A stretch of 64,000 nucleotides of DNA from assembly GCA_022561875.1 (NCBI GenBank), contig JADFQJ010000013.1, forward strand, positions 1-64,000. Reading direction: 5' to 3'. The DNA comes from Bacteroidota bacterium. Lineage in GTDB: Bacteria; Bacteroidota; Bacteroidia; Bacteroidales; VadinHA17. Shown here piece by piece: positions 1 to 9,954 of this stretch. Positions within the stretch are counted from its first letter, which is position 1; the number at the start of each line of letters is the position of its first letter. Position numbers and translations under genes: made by a program. Below the pieces are notes generated by a model. The model was not told the DNA's origin and searched no databases. It saw only the letters and a program-made list of their open reading frames with translations.

Positions 1-2495
1 ACGATTTGTTATATATAAATCAAGGTGATGGTACCTTTAAAAATGAGATTGACACATATCTTTCTTATCAGACTAAATCTTCAATGGGCAATGATATGGC
101 TGATATTAATAATGATGGAAATCCGGATATGTTCACACTCGATATGATGCCAGAGTATTATTATAAGAAAAATCAAACCATCAGTGGGTTTGGTTATATT
201 TATTTTATAAATGATGCGAAATATGGATATGAGCATCAATTTCTAAGAAATATGCTGCATTTGCATAACGGTTTTTTGAATGGTGAGATGATACCCTACA
301 GTGAAGTGGGTCAAATGATGGGTGTTTACCAGACCGAATGGAGCTGGTCCCCTTTATTCGCCGATTTCGATAATGATGGTGACAAAGATCTTCTGATCAC
401 AAATGGTTATCCAAGGGATATGACAGATAAGGATTGGACAAAATATAAAGTCGAGGTATTTGGTTCTATTGCATCTGCTCAACATGTGATCAATAAAGCG
501 CCTGCAGTTAAAGCCCCGAATCATGCTTATGAAAATAAAGGAGATTATACATTTATCAAAAATACCCAATGGTTTGACGAAATACCATCATACTCTTATG
601 GTGCTGCTTTTGTTGACCTTGATAATGATGGAGATTTGGACTACGTGGTGAATAATCTGAATGACGAAGCTTTTATTTACAGAAACAAAACCATTGAAAG
701 AGCTAAAGGAAAAAGCAATTTCATCAGGATAAAACTTAAGGGAAAAAAGAATAACACTTTTGCTTTTGGCGCAAAAGTAGAATTGTGGAGTGGTGCCAAT
801 TATCAATTTTATGAGCATTTTCTATCAAGAGGGTATATCTCATCTGTTGATCCCATTGTTCATTTTGGTCTTTCAGATCATTTGCTGGTCGATTCAATTA
901 AAGTCACCTGGCCGGCAAGTAGTCATATTTCGTGCATTAAAAATATCCAGGCTAATCAACTTGTTGAAATTGATGAAAAAAACTCAATTTCACCTTTTGA
1001 GGACCCACAAGAACCAAAAAATCCTGATTTACTTTTTTCAAGGGTCGATAACGTGATAGAATATTTTCATCAGCAGGTTGATTTTATAGATTTCTATTAT
1101 TCTCAAAACATAATTCCTCACAAGTTCTCACAAATTGGGCCACGTATGCAAAAGGGAGATCTCAATAATGATGGTCTTGAAGATATTATTATAGGTGCAA
1201 CAAACACATTGCCCACCAAAGTTTTTTTACGCGATGGAAATAAGTTTATAGAAACAGAAATTGAAGGCTTAACTGATCTAAAAGAATTCTCTGAATCAGA
1301 CTTCGCAATAATAGATGTAGATAACGACGGGGACAATGATATCATTGCTTTAGCAGGTGGTTATGAGAACAGGGATGAAAAAGAGTATATCCACTATCTT
1401 TATGAAAACATCAATGGTTCATTTACAAGAACAGAGCTTCCCATACCTCCATTTCCAGCCTCTGTAGTGAGGCCTTTTGATTTTGATCATGACGGAGATA
1501 TTGACCTTTTTATCGGAGCAAGAATAAAAATGGAAATGTTCCCGTTCGCGGCTGATTCATGGATACTCATCAATGATAATGGTGAGTTCAAACCGGAGAG
1601 TTCGATGAATTTTAATTTAGGAATGGTAACCGATGCTATCTGGAGCGACTATGATGGAGACGGATGGGAAGACCTTCTCATTGCCCGGGAGTGGAATTCT
1701 ATTGCTATTTTAAAGAATTTGAAGGGAGAAAGACTTAAAAGTCAAAATTTACCTGAAATTGAATCCATGCATGGAATCTGGTATTCGATCACAGCCGGAG
1801 ATTTTGACCAGGATGGAGATAATGATTATATCCTTGGCAACCTTGGAGAAAATCACCGCTTTACCGTCAGCGATAAATACCCTTTGAGAATTTATGCTTT
1901 CGATCTGGATTTGAATGGTACATTAGATCCCATATCAACCGGTTACTGGAAAGATCAACATGACGTGATGAGAGAATATCCTATTAATTATTTCGATGAA
2001 CTTTGCGGTCAGTCCTCTTTCTTTTTAAAAAAGTTCAATAGTTACGCATCCTTCAGTTACGCATCTATTGAAGATATATTGGACTCTGCCATGATGAACA
2101 GAATTGATTATACTTTCCATGTAAATACAACATCCAGTTATATATTGTGGAACATGGGAGATAAATTCGAGTGGGAGAAATTACCTGAATCCGCTCAGTT
2201 ATCACCAATTAAAAAAATGATTGTACGTGATTTTAACAATGACACCTATCCGGATGTCCTGTTAGCCGGAAATGACCATACATATGATATTAGTACCGGT
2301 TATTATGATGCAAATAAGGGGATAATTTTACTGAGTAAAGATGACCGGCCATTGAGTGATTTAAAGACTCCTTCACAAAGCGGATTAATGCTCCATGGAA
2401 TGGTAGAGTCATTACTTTATTTCGATGGTGATACATCACTTATAATAGTAGGATTTAACAGGGACAAGGTAGAGGCATTTTCCTTTATCAAGTAA
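1..2495 (+). CDS. VCBS/FG-GAP repeat protein with ASPIC/UnbV domain (5' partial)
   Basis: The gene runs in from the left edge: the frame is open from base 3 and the first in-window start-like codon (TTG at 6) lies inside a repeat, so the N-terminus and any signal peptide are missing. At least nine Asp/Asn-rich calcium-loop repeats are visible (for example ADFDNDGDKD, VDLDNDGDLD, GDLNNDGLED, FDFDHDGDID, SDYDGDGWED, GDFDQDGDND), typical of FG-GAP/VCBS beta-propeller blades. Between visible residues of about 254 and 325 lies an ASPIC/UnbV-type segment (GAKVELWSG ... HFGLSD ... VTWPAS). Proteins of this CRTAC1-like family in Bacteroidota are extracellular and often sit near polysaccharide-use genes, which fits the GH127 gene downstream. 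Role in binding is inference; no catalytic residues are recognised. Confidence 0.85.
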   Translation, partial: DLLYINQGDGTFKNEIDTYLSYQTKSSMGNDMADINNDGNPDMFTLDMMPEYYYKKNQTISGFGYIYFINDAKYGYEHQFLRNMLHLHNGFLNGEMIPYSEVGQMMGVYQTEWSWSPLFADFDNDGDKDLLITNGYPRDMTDKDWTKYKVEVFGSIASAQHVINKAPAVKAPNHAYENKGDYTFIKNTQWFDEIPSYSYGAAFVDLDNDGDLDYVVNNLNDEAFIYRNKTIERAKGKSNFIRIKLKGKKNNTFAFGAKVELWSGANYQFYEHFLSRGYISSVDPIVHFGLSDHLLVDSIKVTWPASSHISCIKNIQANQLVEIDEKNSISPFEDPQEPKNPDLLFSRVDNVIEYFHQQVDFIDFYYSQNIIPHKFSQIGPRMQKGDLNNDGLEDIIIGATNTLPTKVFLRDGNKFIETEIEGLTDLKEFSESDFAIIDVDNDGDNDIIALAGGYENRDEKEYIHYLYENINGSFTRTELPIPPFPASVVRPFDFDHDGDIDLFIGARIKMEMFPFAADSWILINDNGEFKPESSMNFNLGMVTDAIWSDYDGDGWEDLLIAREWNSIAILKNLKGERLKSQNLPEIESMHGIWYSITAGDFDQDGDNDYILGNLGENHRFTVSDKYPLRIYAFDLDLNGTLDPISTGYWKDQHDVMREYPINYFDELCGQSSFFLKKFNSYASFSYASIEDILDSAMMNRIDYTFHVNTTSSYILWNMGDKFEWEKLPESAQLSPIKKMIVRDFNNDTYPDVLLAGNDHTYDISTGYYDANKGIILLSKDDRPLSDLKTPSQSGLMLHGMVESLLYFDGDTSLIIVGFNRDKVEAFSFIK

Positions 2496-2657
2496 ATTAT
2501 TATTAGACAAAAACAGTGCAACAATATTCCCGTCTGTTTTTCCGTATTTAAATTTTCTGGTTTTGTAAAAGTTTGTATTTCTGTATTATGCGATTTTACT
2601 TTGGGGGACAACTAGCTCATATTTCTTTATTTACAATAAGGTACGGAACAATGATAT

Positions 2658-2673
2658 CTCCCCCTTGGGGGAG
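2658..2673. terminator. GC-rich inverted repeat downstream of the VCBS gene
   Basis: CTCCCCC and GGGGGAG face each other with two bases between them, so a stem of six pairs and a four-base loop can form. It lies about 160 bp past the upstream stop codon and has no clear T-run after it, so terminator function is only a guess. Confidence 0.3.
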
Positions 2674-2754
2674 ACTAAGAGGGGGGAAACTTACTAAGAT
2701 TCACTAAAATAACTAATATATTTCTTCCCTTATCAATACCTGCTCAAAAACTTT

Positions 2755-2762
2755 TAACTTTG
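2755..2762 (+). promoter_or_regulatory. Candidate Bacteroidota -7 box for the GH127 gene
   Basis: TAACTTTG matches the TAnnTTTG -7 consensus known for Bacteroidota sigma factors and lies 49 bp before the GH127 start. No clear TTTG -33 box is seen at the expected distance. Confidence 0.3.
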
Positions 2763-2811
2763 AAAGATGAGTTCACTTCGAAAAGTTTTGAAATCATAAA
2801 TCATTAAAGGT

Positions 2812-4761
2812 ATGAAGACTACTAATAATTTGCTTTTTTCGCTGATTGGGTTTTTTTTCATGATATCACTTCCGGGATGTAATGATCAGCCTGTAAATGC
2901 CGGCGATTATACAATTCAACCTGTACCGTTCACAAGTGTAAAAGTAACCGATGATTTCTGGGCTCCCAGGATTAAACGAAACCATGAAGTGACAATTCCA
3001 ATTGCATTTGAGCAATCGGAAAAAACCGGACGTATTAAAAACTTCAAGATTGCCGGTGGCATGGAAAAGGGGAAATTTCAATCAAATTATCCTTTTGATG
3101 ATTCTGATGTTTTTAAGATCATCGAAGGTGCTAGCTATTCGCTTCAAACCTTTCCCGATCCCGAACTGGAAACATACCTCGACACCCTGATCAGTTATAT
3201 CGAACTTGCCCAGGAAAATGATGGTTATATTTATACATACCGTACAATCATGGGAGACGATTCCCATCCATGGATCGGTACAAAACGCTGGGAGAAAACA
3301 CATATTCTCAGTCATGAACTGTATAACATCGGTCATATGTACGAAGCTGCAGTAGCTCACTACCAGGCTACCGGTAAAAGCAGGTTCCTTGATATTGCCA
3401 TTAAATCAGCCGATCTTGTTGCCCGTGATTTCGGATGGGGGAAAATCGAAACCTACCCGGGGCACCAGGAGATAGAGATAGGACTGGTGAAATTGTATCG
3501 TGTAACCGGTAACCGGAAATACCTCGAGCTGGCTAAATTTTTTCTTGATGTACGCGGTGACGGAGAAGAGTATAACCAGGCACATAAAAAGGTTACCGAA
3601 CAAACAGTTGCTGTAGGACATGCGGTTAGAGCTGCATATATGTATACAGGAATGGCTGATGTAGCTGCCCTGACCAATGATCCGGGTTATGTGAACGCCA
3701 TTGATAAAATATGGCAGGACATTGTTTATAAACAGCTATACCTGACCGGTGGAATTGGAGCCACGGGCGGCAACGAGGGTTTTGGGGAACCTTTTAATTT
3801 GCCGAACATGTCAGCTTATTGCGAAACATGTGCCTCCATTGCTAACGTTTTCTGGAATTACCGCATGTTCCTTCTTCATGGGAATGCCAAATATTATGAT
3901 ATCCTTGAAAGAACGTTGTATAACGGTCTGCTTTCGGGAGTTTCCCTTACCGGAGACCGTTTTTTCTATCCTAACCCTCTTGAATCGTATGGTCAGCACC
4001 AGAGACAGGAATGGTTCGGTTGCGCCTGCTGCCCATCCAATGTGTGTCGTTTCATCCCTTCGGTACCGGGATATGTTTATGCCAAAACCCGTGACCGGCT
4101 GTATGTAAACCTGTATATGGATAATACAGCTAAAATTGAACTGGATGGCCAGATTGTGGAGGTTACGCAGCAAACGAAATATCCATGGGATGGCAAAGTG
4201 GTGCTGACAATAACTCCCGATCAACCCTCGAAATTTAAACTCTGTCTCAGAGTTCCCGGATGGGCGCAGGATGAAGCAGTACCCGGAGATCTATATCACT
4301 ATTTAAATAATAATGAAAACGAGATTGTCCTGAAAATCAATGGTAAAGCAAAAAAATACTCTCTTGATGACGGATATATAGTCATCAGCAGAAAATGGGG
4401 AAAAGGTGATATTGTAGAATTAGATATGCCTATGCCTGTGCGAAAAGTTAAAGCTCACAGGAACATTGAAGCTGATAGAGATAAAGTTGCAATTCAAAAA
4501 GGACCAATTGTTTTTTGTGCAGAAGGGATTGATCATAAAAACAACCGGGTGCTAAACCTTGTTTATGATCCTGAAACCACCCTGGAATCGGAATACCGGT
4601 CAGAGCTGCTTAATGGAGTACAGGTAATAACCGGAGAAGCAAAAAGTACAAAACGCCTGCCGCTTACCCTGATTCCCTACCATGTATGGGCTAACCGGGG
4701 TTCGGGTGAAATGATGGTATGGCTTCCAACCACTAAAGAGGTAAGCCGGCCTCTGCCTTAA
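2812..4761 (+). CDS. Glycoside hydrolase family 127 (beta-L-arabinofuranosidase-like) lipoprotein
   Basis: This 649-residue protein begins with a lipoprotein signal (LPGC, Cys23), so it is likely anchored in the envelope. The body is DUF1680/GH127. Known catalytic features of the family are visible: Glu322 (expected acid/base), Glu338 and Cys340 (in CETCAS), and the CACC motif with Cys404, Cys406 and Cys407, which supply the zinc ligands and the cysteine nucleophile. These positions almost match the numbering I recall for Bifidobacterium HypBA1 at the first three sites. The reaction would be release of L-arabinofuranose or a related sugar from plant or glycoprotein glycans. An AAAGG stretch precedes the ATG. 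The gene follows the VCBS/UnbV gene and faces a GH16 remnant, suggesting an old carbohydrate-use locus. Exact substrate is unknown. Confidence 0.9.
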   Translation: MKTTNNLLFSLIGFFFMISLPGCNDQPVNAGDYTIQPVPFTSVKVTDDFWAPRIKRNHEVTIPIAFEQSEKTGRIKNFKIAGGMEKGKFQSNYPFDDSDVFKIIEGASYSLQTFPDPELETYLDTLISYIELAQENDGYIYTYRTIMGDDSHPWIGTKRWEKTHILSHELYNIGHMYEAAVAHYQATGKSRFLDIAIKSADLVARDFGWGKIETYPGHQEIEIGLVKLYRVTGNRKYLELAKFFLDVRGDGEEYNQAHKKVTEQTVAVGHAVRAAYMYTGMADVAALTNDPGYVNAIDKIWQDIVYKQLYLTGGIGATGGNEGFGEPFNLPNMSAYCETCASIANVFWNYRMFLLHGNAKYYDILERTLYNGLLSGVSLTGDRFFYPNPLESYGQHQRQEWFGCACCPSNVCRFIPSVPGYVYAKTRDRLYVNLYMDNTAKIELDGQIVEVTQQTKYPWDGKVVLTITPDQPSKFKLCLRVPGWAQDEAVPGDLYHYLNNNENEIVLKINGKAKKYSLDDGYIVISRKWGKGDIVELDMPMPVRKVKAHRNIEADRDKVAIQKGPIVFCAEGIDHKNNRVLNLVYDPETTLESEYRSELLNGVQVITGEAKSTKRLPLTLIPYHVWANRGSGEMMVWLPTTKEVSRPLP

Positions 4762-4800
4762 GAATAAATGGCACTAAAATTACAGTTGAATAAAGAATCT

Positions 4801-5175
4801 TCAGGCGGGATATAGGAATGGGGCATTGAATAAGCTTTTTGATAATTCTTCATCACAATCAGCCAAAGCAATTCCGGTTGTTTTCTGAGTCCCCTTTCTA
4901 TGATTATAAGTTTCGGTATGAACTGACACAAACACAGAATCGGGATTATATCCTACATTCTCCATTATATCAACCTCCCCGCTTTCAGGCCATCCCCCAT
5001 ACTCCCAATCGGTAGAAAGCATCCATATTGCAGGCCATGTTCCCCGCCCGGCAGGAAGCTTTGCCCTTACCTCTACCCTTCCATATAACCAATCGTTTTT
5101 ATTTTTCTCAAAATTACATGAAACTATTGCTGCAAGAATTAACACAGCAACTACCTTTAATGTTGTATTCTTCAT
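4801..5175 (-). pseudogene. GH16 beta-glucanase remnant, internally deleted and 3' truncated
   Basis: Starting at the ATG ending at 5175, the product is 124 residues: a lipoprotein signal (IVSC, Cys20) joined after a few residues to the core of a GH16 domain (DWLYGRVEVRAKLP, TWPAIWML). The catalytic motif GEVDIME is intact (Glu67, Asp69, Glu72). A normal GH16 catalytic domain is about 250 residues. Here the N-terminal strand region is missing between the signal and residue 27, and the C-terminal half is replaced by about 14 unrelated residues after ADCDEE. Both ends of the domain are therefore lost, so an active beta-glucanase is very unlikely. An upstream ATG at 5232 is in frame but lies in repeat DNA before the signal peptide, so the later start was chosen. 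Confidence 0.75.
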
Positions 5176-5282
5176 AATAATCATTAGCTCACTTCGTTTC
5201 GCTGTCATTAGTACGCCTACGGCATACGTCATTTGCTTCGCTGTAATGACTACCTAATGACAACTTAATGACTTCTTACTCC
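5176..5282. repeat. Short repeats: 11-bp TAATGAC units and a hairpin
   Basis: Three units begin with TAATGAC at exact 11-bp spacing (from about 5241 to 5273). Beside them are two near copies of TTCGCTGT and an imperfect inverted repeat (GTACGCC/GGCATAC, near 5212-5228). The patch lies between the GH16 remnant and glpF and has no gene of its own. Confidence 0.55.
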
Positions 5283-6029
5283 TTACGACATCCACATAAT
5301 GAAATAATAAAGTAAAGCTGCGATAGCTGCTCCTACAATGGGACCCGATACGGGTATCCATGAATAACCCCAGTCACTATCTCTTTTCCCTTTCATTGGG
5401 ATTAACGCATGAACAATGCGTGGTCCGAGATCACGTGCCGGGTTAATAGCATAACCGGTTGTTCCTCCCAGGCTCATACCAATGGCAAAAACTACCAGAG
5501 CAACTGGTAATGCTTCCAATGAACCCAACCCAACTTTTACATTGTCTATCCCCTCAATTTCCAAACTGGGCAAATTAACAAACAGAACAGCGAATACAAG
5601 AACAAAGGTTCCGACCATCTCGGATATAAAATTGTTTTTGTAATTCCTTATATTCGGGATCGTACAGAAACAGCACATTTTACATTCCGGACTATCGGTT
5701 ATTTTAAAATGGTCGTGGTAAAACAGGTACACAAGATAGCCACCAGCTATCGCACCAAGCATTTGTGCAATAATAAATGGTGCTACCTGCGACCATGCAA
5801 ACAGCCCCGAAAAAGCCAGACCCAGCGTTACTGCAGGATTAATATGAGCCCCGCTAATAGGACCGATAGTGAATACGGCAATGAACACAGCCATTCCCCA
5901 TCCTGCTGATATTAAAAACCATCCCCCGTTTTCTCCCTTAGTATTTTTTAAAACAACATTTGCTACTACTCCGTTGCCTAAAAGGATAAGAATAAAAGTT
6001 CCTATAAATTCTGCTACATATTCAATCAT
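5283..6029 (-). CDS. glpF: Glycerol uptake facilitator (aquaglyceroporin)
   Basis: This 248-residue membrane channel of the MIP family moves glycerol passively across the inner membrane. Both half-helix signatures are present: NPA at residues 64-66 in AHINPAVT and NPA at 196-198 in YAINPARD. The Asp200 after the second NPA is the aquaglyceroporin form rather than the water-only form. Six membrane segments can be traced. It is the last functional gene of the minus-strand glycerol operon, 28 bp after the G3P dehydrogenase gene, so uptake is coupled to phosphorylation and oxidation. An oddity is a Cys-rich loop near residues 115-122 (ECKMCCFC) between the two halves, which I do not associate with GlpF. 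Confidence 0.95.
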   Translation of the reverse strand: MIEYVAEFIGTFILILLGNGVVANVVLKNTKGENGGWFLISAGWGMAVFIAVFTIGPISGAHINPAVTLGLAFSGLFAWSQVAPFIIAQMLGAIAGGYLVYLFYHDHFKITDSPECKMCCFCTIPNIRNYKNNFISEMVGTFVLVFAVLFVNLPSLEIEGIDNVKVGLGSLEALPVALVVFAIGMSLGGTTGYAINPARDLGPRIVHALIPMKGKRDSDWGYSWIPVSGPIVGAAIAALLYYFIMWMS

Positions 6030-6057
6030 GATTTTTATTTTATCGGTTTACTTACTA

Positions 6058-7638
6058 CTAATGTGTTACGGGTGAAGCAAAGTATCCTTTTGCAAGCTTA
6101 TTGTATTCAGACAATTGATCTTCTATCCAGTTACTGTCATAGCCAAACTCTTTGGCCATTAACTGTGCTGTTTCCGGTGCAATACGCAAGCTTTCTTTTA
6201 CATCCAGGAAAAGAGCTCTAGTTCTTCTTGCCAGAACATCTTCCACCGATCTTGCCATCTCCTCTCTAACGGCCCATATTACCTGTGTTTTTCTTATTTG
6301 AAGAGACTCACTTAAATATCCTTTGAATTTATCCGATTCCTCTTTAATACTCTGAACTTTATTCTGGTCAAGCCCATATGCAGTCATCGGATCGTTGTGG
6401 TCTTTATTATTTACATTATAGCCATGGAGGAATAAATGGTGAGTGATACATTTTCTCTCGGGCAACTCCGCAATCATAATTGCTTTATCAATAACATCTT
6501 CGGCCATTTTTCGGTATGTGGTCCATTTACCTCCGATAATAGTAATAAGTCCTGAAATGGAAATAAGCACTTTATGATGTCTCGATATCTCCTTTGTGGC
6601 TTTTCCTTCAGTTTCTTCCGTTGCAGCCAGGGGTCGTAATCCGGCAAACATGCTTAAAATATCTTTTCTCTGGGGTTGTTTTACCAGATATTGTCCTGCA
6701 TTATTCAGGATAAAGTCAATATCTTCATCTGACGGCCGGGGTTCTAAGGAGGGTTTATCAACAAGAGAATCAGTAGTACCCAGTATTACCTTGTTGTACC
6801 ATGGTACAGCAAATAACACTCTGCCATCACTTGTATGAGGTACCATAACTGCATGATCGGAAGGCAGGAAGGATTTATCAATAACCAAATGAATTCCCAC
6901 ACTTGGGCTGATCATATTTTTTACCGCCGGTTCATCCATTTTTCTTACTTCATCGGCAAAAACCCCTGTTGCATTGATCACAACCTTTGATTTTATTGTG
7001 TAATCAACATTGCTCTCCATATCTTTTACAATCACACCGGTTACAAGGTTTTTTTCCTTACAGATTTTTATCACTTTCATGTAATTTATTACCTCGCCGC
7101 CATAATCCACACATGTTTGTGCAAGACTTATCGCCATACGCGCATCATCAAACTGACCATCATGATATATCAGACCCCCTTTCAAACCGTTTCTTTCGAC
7201 AGTAGGCAGGGTTTTAATTGTTTCTTCTTTTGAAATATGTCTTGAAGGACCTAATCCCAGTTTCCCGGCCATAAAATCATATACTTTTAATCCTACAGTA
7301 TAAAACGGGCCTCCCCACCAGTCATAAATTGGTATCACGAATGATTGGTTTCTAACAAGATGCGGGGCGTTTTGGAACATTAATCCCCTCTCTTTCAGTG
7401 CTTCAAAAACCAGTGAAACATCACCCTGCTGCAAATACCTCACTCCTCCATGAACCAGTTTGGTGCTTCTGCCCGAGGTTCCTTTTGCAAAATCATGTTG
7501 CTCCAGTAACAGTGTCTTAAATCCCCGTGATGCTGCATCCAGAGCTGTCCCAAGTCCGGTTGCACCACCGCCAATTACCAAAATATCCCATTTTGTTTTG
7601 GTTTCTTTTATATTTTTAAGAACCGATTCTCTATTCAT
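6058..7638 (-). CDS. glpD: FAD-dependent glycerol-3-phosphate dehydrogenase
   Basis: This 526-residue flavoprotein oxidises sn-glycerol-3-phosphate to dihydroxyacetone phosphate and passes electrons to the quinone pool at the inner membrane. The N-terminal Rossmann motif [12 protein letters not shown] (about residues 21-32) binds FAD, followed by the family signature [17 protein letters not shown]-terminal helical domain ([18 protein letters not shown]) is typical of GlpD/GlpA DAO-type enzymes. Its ATG overlaps the TGA of glpK by four bases (ATGA), so the two are translationally coupled. The length fits single-subunit GlpD better than the iron-sulfur-linked GlpA, and no glpB/glpC follows, so the glpD name is preferred; many databases would call it GlpA/GlpD family. 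Confidence 0.92.
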   Translation of the reverse strand: MNRESVLKNIKETKTKWDILVIGGGATGLGTALDAASRGFKTLLLEQHDFAKGTSGRSTKLVHGGVRYLQQGDVSLVFEALKERGLMFQNAPHLVRNQSFVIPIYDWWGGPFYTVGLKVYDFMAGKLGLGPSRHISKEETIKTLPTVERNGLKGGLIYHDGQFDDARMAISLAQTCVDYGGEVINYMKVIKICKEKNLVTGVIVKDMESNVDYTIKSKVVINATGVFADEVRKMDEPAVKNMISPSVGIHLVIDKSFLPSDHAVMVPHTSDGRVLFAVPWYNKVILGTTDSLVDKPSLEPRPSDEDIDFILNNAGQYLVKQPQRKDILSMFAGLRPLAATEETEGKATKEISRHHKVLISISGLITIIGGKWTTYRKMAEDVIDKAIMIAELPERKCITHHLFLHGYNVNNKDHNDPMTAYGLDQNKVQSIKEESDKFKGYLSESLQIRKTQVIWAVREEMARSVEDVLARRTRALFLDVKESLRIAPETAQLMAKEFGYDSNWIEDQLSEYNKLAKGYFASPVTH

Positions 7639-9125
7639 TTATACCATTTTTTACTACGTTCAAGCGCTTTATTCCAGTTTTCGATCATTTCATTAATGCC
7701 TGCTGATTTTGCCTCCGGTTCAAACACCTTATCTTCCGTCCATTGATGTTTTATTTCCTCAATACCGTTCCAGAAACCTACTGCCAATCCGGCGAGGTAT
7801 GCAGCACCAAGTGCGGTAGTTTCTGTAATTACCGGGCGTATAACTTTTTTATTTATTACATTGGCCTGTATTTGCATAAGTAAATTATTCACAGCTGCAC
7901 CGCCATCAACCCTGAGTTCGGAAAGATCAACGCCTGAATCTTTTGCCATTGTATTGATCACATCCATTGATTGCAGTGCAATGGATTCGAGTCCTGCCCT
8001 GGCAATATGAGCATCAGATGTTCCACGTGAGATCCCTATGATCATACCTGTTGCATATTGATCCCAGTGAGGAGCGCCAAGCCCGACAAAAGCAGGCACA
8101 AAATATACCCCTCCGTTATCCCTGACACTTCCTGCTAATTTTTCAATTTCCGATGATGATTTAATAATATGTAATTGGTCTCTTAACCATTGAACAACTG
8201 CACCACCCACAAAAATACTCCCTTCCAGTGCATATGTAACTTCCCCGTTAATTTGCCATGCAATAGTGGATAGTAAATTATATTTCGATGAAATTGCTTC
8301 ATTACCGGTATTCATCATTACAAAACAGCCTGTTCCGTAGGTATTCTTAACCATCCCCGGTTCAACACACATCTGCCCGAACAGAGCTGCCTGCTGATCA
8401 CCCGCGATGGCTGATATTGGAATTTCTCCGCCAAAATGCTCTTTTACAGTATTACCATACAGTTCGCTGCTTTGTTTTGGCTCAGGTAACATACTTGCAG
8501 GGATATCAAAAATCTCAAGTAGTTCTTTATCCCAGATCAAATTGTGAATATTAAAAAGCATTGTTCTGCTGGCATTTGTAACATCCGTAACATGTATTTT
8601 TCCATGTGTAAGCCGCCAGATCAACCAGGTATCTACAGTACCAAAAGCAAGTTTACCTTTTTCCGCTTTTTCTCTTGCCCCGGGAATATTATCAAGGATC
8701 CATTTTATTTTCGATCCGGAAAAATAGGCATCAATTATGAGTCCGGTTTTTTCTTTTATCAGCCTGTCAATGCCCTCCTTTTTCAGCTGGTCGCAATAAC
8801 CTGCTGTTCTCCTGTCCTGCCAGACAATAGCATTGTATACCGGTTTTCCGGTTTCCTTATCCCACACCAGGGTTGTTTCCCGCTGGTTTGTTATGCCGAT
8901 TGCCGCGATATCAGCAGCTGTGACACCTTGTTTCTCAAGGACATCACGCACCACAAATTTCTGTGTTGACCAGATCTCTTCGGGATTATGTTCAACCCAT
9001 CCGGGTTTCGGAAAAATTTGCTCAAATTCACGTTGCGAAGTATTTACTTTCCGGCCGGAATGGTCAAAAAGGATGGCTCTGTTACTGGTCGTTCCCGAAT
9101 CGAGAGCTAAAATGTATTTTTTCAT
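7635..9125 (-). CDS. glpK: Glycerol kinase
   Basis: This 496-residue FGGY-family kinase phosphorylates glycerol with ATP to glycerol-3-phosphate, trapping it in the cytoplasm. The phosphate-binding start [13 protein letters not shown] (about residues 6-18), the substrate loop [10 protein letters not shown] and the C-terminal ATP-site [11 protein letters not shown] are as expected, and length matches the family. The gene begins five bases after the stop of a secreted-protein gene and ends in a four-base overlap with glpD, so the order is secreted protein, glpK, glpD, glpF in one unit. No separate glpR regulator is seen nearby. Confidence 0.96.
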   Translation of the reverse strand: MKKYILALDSGTTSNRAILFDHSGRKVNTSQREFEQIFPKPGWVEHNPEEIWSTQKFVVRDVLEKQGVTAADIAAIGITNQRETTLVWDKETGKPVYNAIVWQDRRTAGYCDQLKKEGIDRLIKEKTGLIIDAYFSGSKIKWILDNIPGAREKAEKGKLAFGTVDTWLIWRLTHGKIHVTDVTNASRTMLFNIHNLIWDKELLEIFDIPASMLPEPKQSSELYGNTVKEHFGGEIPISAIAGDQQAALFGQMCVEPGMVKNTYGTGCFVMMNTGNEAISSKYNLLSTIAWQINGEVTYALEGSIFVGGAVVQWLRDQLHIIKSSSEIEKLAGSVRDNGGVYFVPAFVGLGAPHWDQYATGMIIGISRGTSDAHIARAGLESIALQSMDVINTMAKDSGVDLSELRVDGGAAVNNLLMQIQANVINKKVIRPVITETTALGAAYLAGLAVGFWNGIEEIKHQWTEDKVFEPEAKSAGINEMIENWNKALERSKKWYK

Positions 9126-9129
9126 CTAT

Positions 9130-9825
9130 TTACTTCTTAAATTCTGTTAATACGCTATAACCCATAAGTTTCCCCTTTCTGTTATATGATTCTGACCGAA
9201 TCACACCAATATTTTTAGCATACCATTCAACAGCACTTGCTTTTATTGTAATTACCATTTTTGTTGATATATCGTATGATATTTTATAACACTCAAATGT
9301 TCCTGCCGGTGTGGTAATTTCTTCTTTTGCTTCAACTTTTCTGTTTGAAATATTCACGGAAATGGTTATAATTTTTATACCATTATTGCTAATAGTAAAC
9401 GCAACTTTCCCATTATCAAGAGTTTCCCCGACTTTCAGTTCAGCAGGAATAGTCATGTTTTCTACCTCAAAAGCAGTTTCCATATTTGAATATTGGGTCA
9501 GCATACTTTCTCCGATAAAACTTTCCATATCCAAATAATATTTCCCATTCTTGCATTTCATTTCAAATTCCCTCACAAAGGCGGAATCCATTTCCACGCT
9601 CTGATATTCATTTCTCAATTTAATAACCTGTGTTCCTTCCTCAACGTAGTTATCAATTACTGTTTGAGTGGTAGTTCCCGTTAGTTTGCCTTTTTTATCA
9701 TAATCACTATACTTTAAAACTGTTCCTTTTTCAACAGGTGAATAAAACACACACTCCTGTGAAAACAGGTTGGAATTACCCAGTATAAAGAAGGCTGTCA
9801 ATAAAATAAAAATAAATTTTTTCAT
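9130..9825 (-). CDS. Secreted protein heading the glycerol operon (TapB/DUF3108-like)
   Basis: The ATG ending at 9825 opens a clear signal peptide (MKKFIFILLTAFFILGN, cleavage likely after LFSQ), so this start is preferred to an in-frame ATG at 9945. The mature part, about 210 residues, starts CVFYSPVEKGTVLKYSDYD and is rich in beta strands with repeated Lys-Gly turns. It resembles small periplasmic proteins annotated as TapB family or DUF3108 in Bacteroidota, but the resemblance is recalled, not tested. Only four bases separate its stop from the glpK start, so it is very probably cotranscribed with the glycerol genes. No enzyme motif was found, and a role in glycerol use is an inference from position alone. 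Confidence 0.75.
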   Translation of the reverse strand: MKKFIFILLTAFFILGNSNLFSQECVFYSPVEKGTVLKYSDYDKKGKLTGTTTQTVIDNYVEEGTQVIKLRNEYQSVEMDSAFVREFEMKCKNGKYYLDMESFIGESMLTQYSNMETAFEVENMTIPAELKVGETLDNGKVAFTISNNGIKIITISVNISNRKVEAKEEITTPAGTFECYKISYDISTKMVITIKASAVEWYAKNIGVIRSESYNRKGKLMGYSVLTEFKK

Positions 9826-9954
9826 GATTATTTTTTTAGAAGTTATAAAACTATAATTGTTTAAAGGCATCAAATAATCTTTTTCGCTAATACACTTTAT
9901 CTTTTCCCCCTTGTTTCCCTGGTATGGTACCATAAAAAAACCCATACATTTTTT

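Larger units (their letters stand above)
2496..2811. other. Intergenic gap with a GC hairpin and a dispersed repeat copy
   Basis: No gene is seen here. The gap holds a 47-bp segment (2523-2569) resembling one at 19024-19070, a short GC-rich inverted repeat (2658-2673) and a promoter-like box (2755-2762). Confidence 0.6.
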
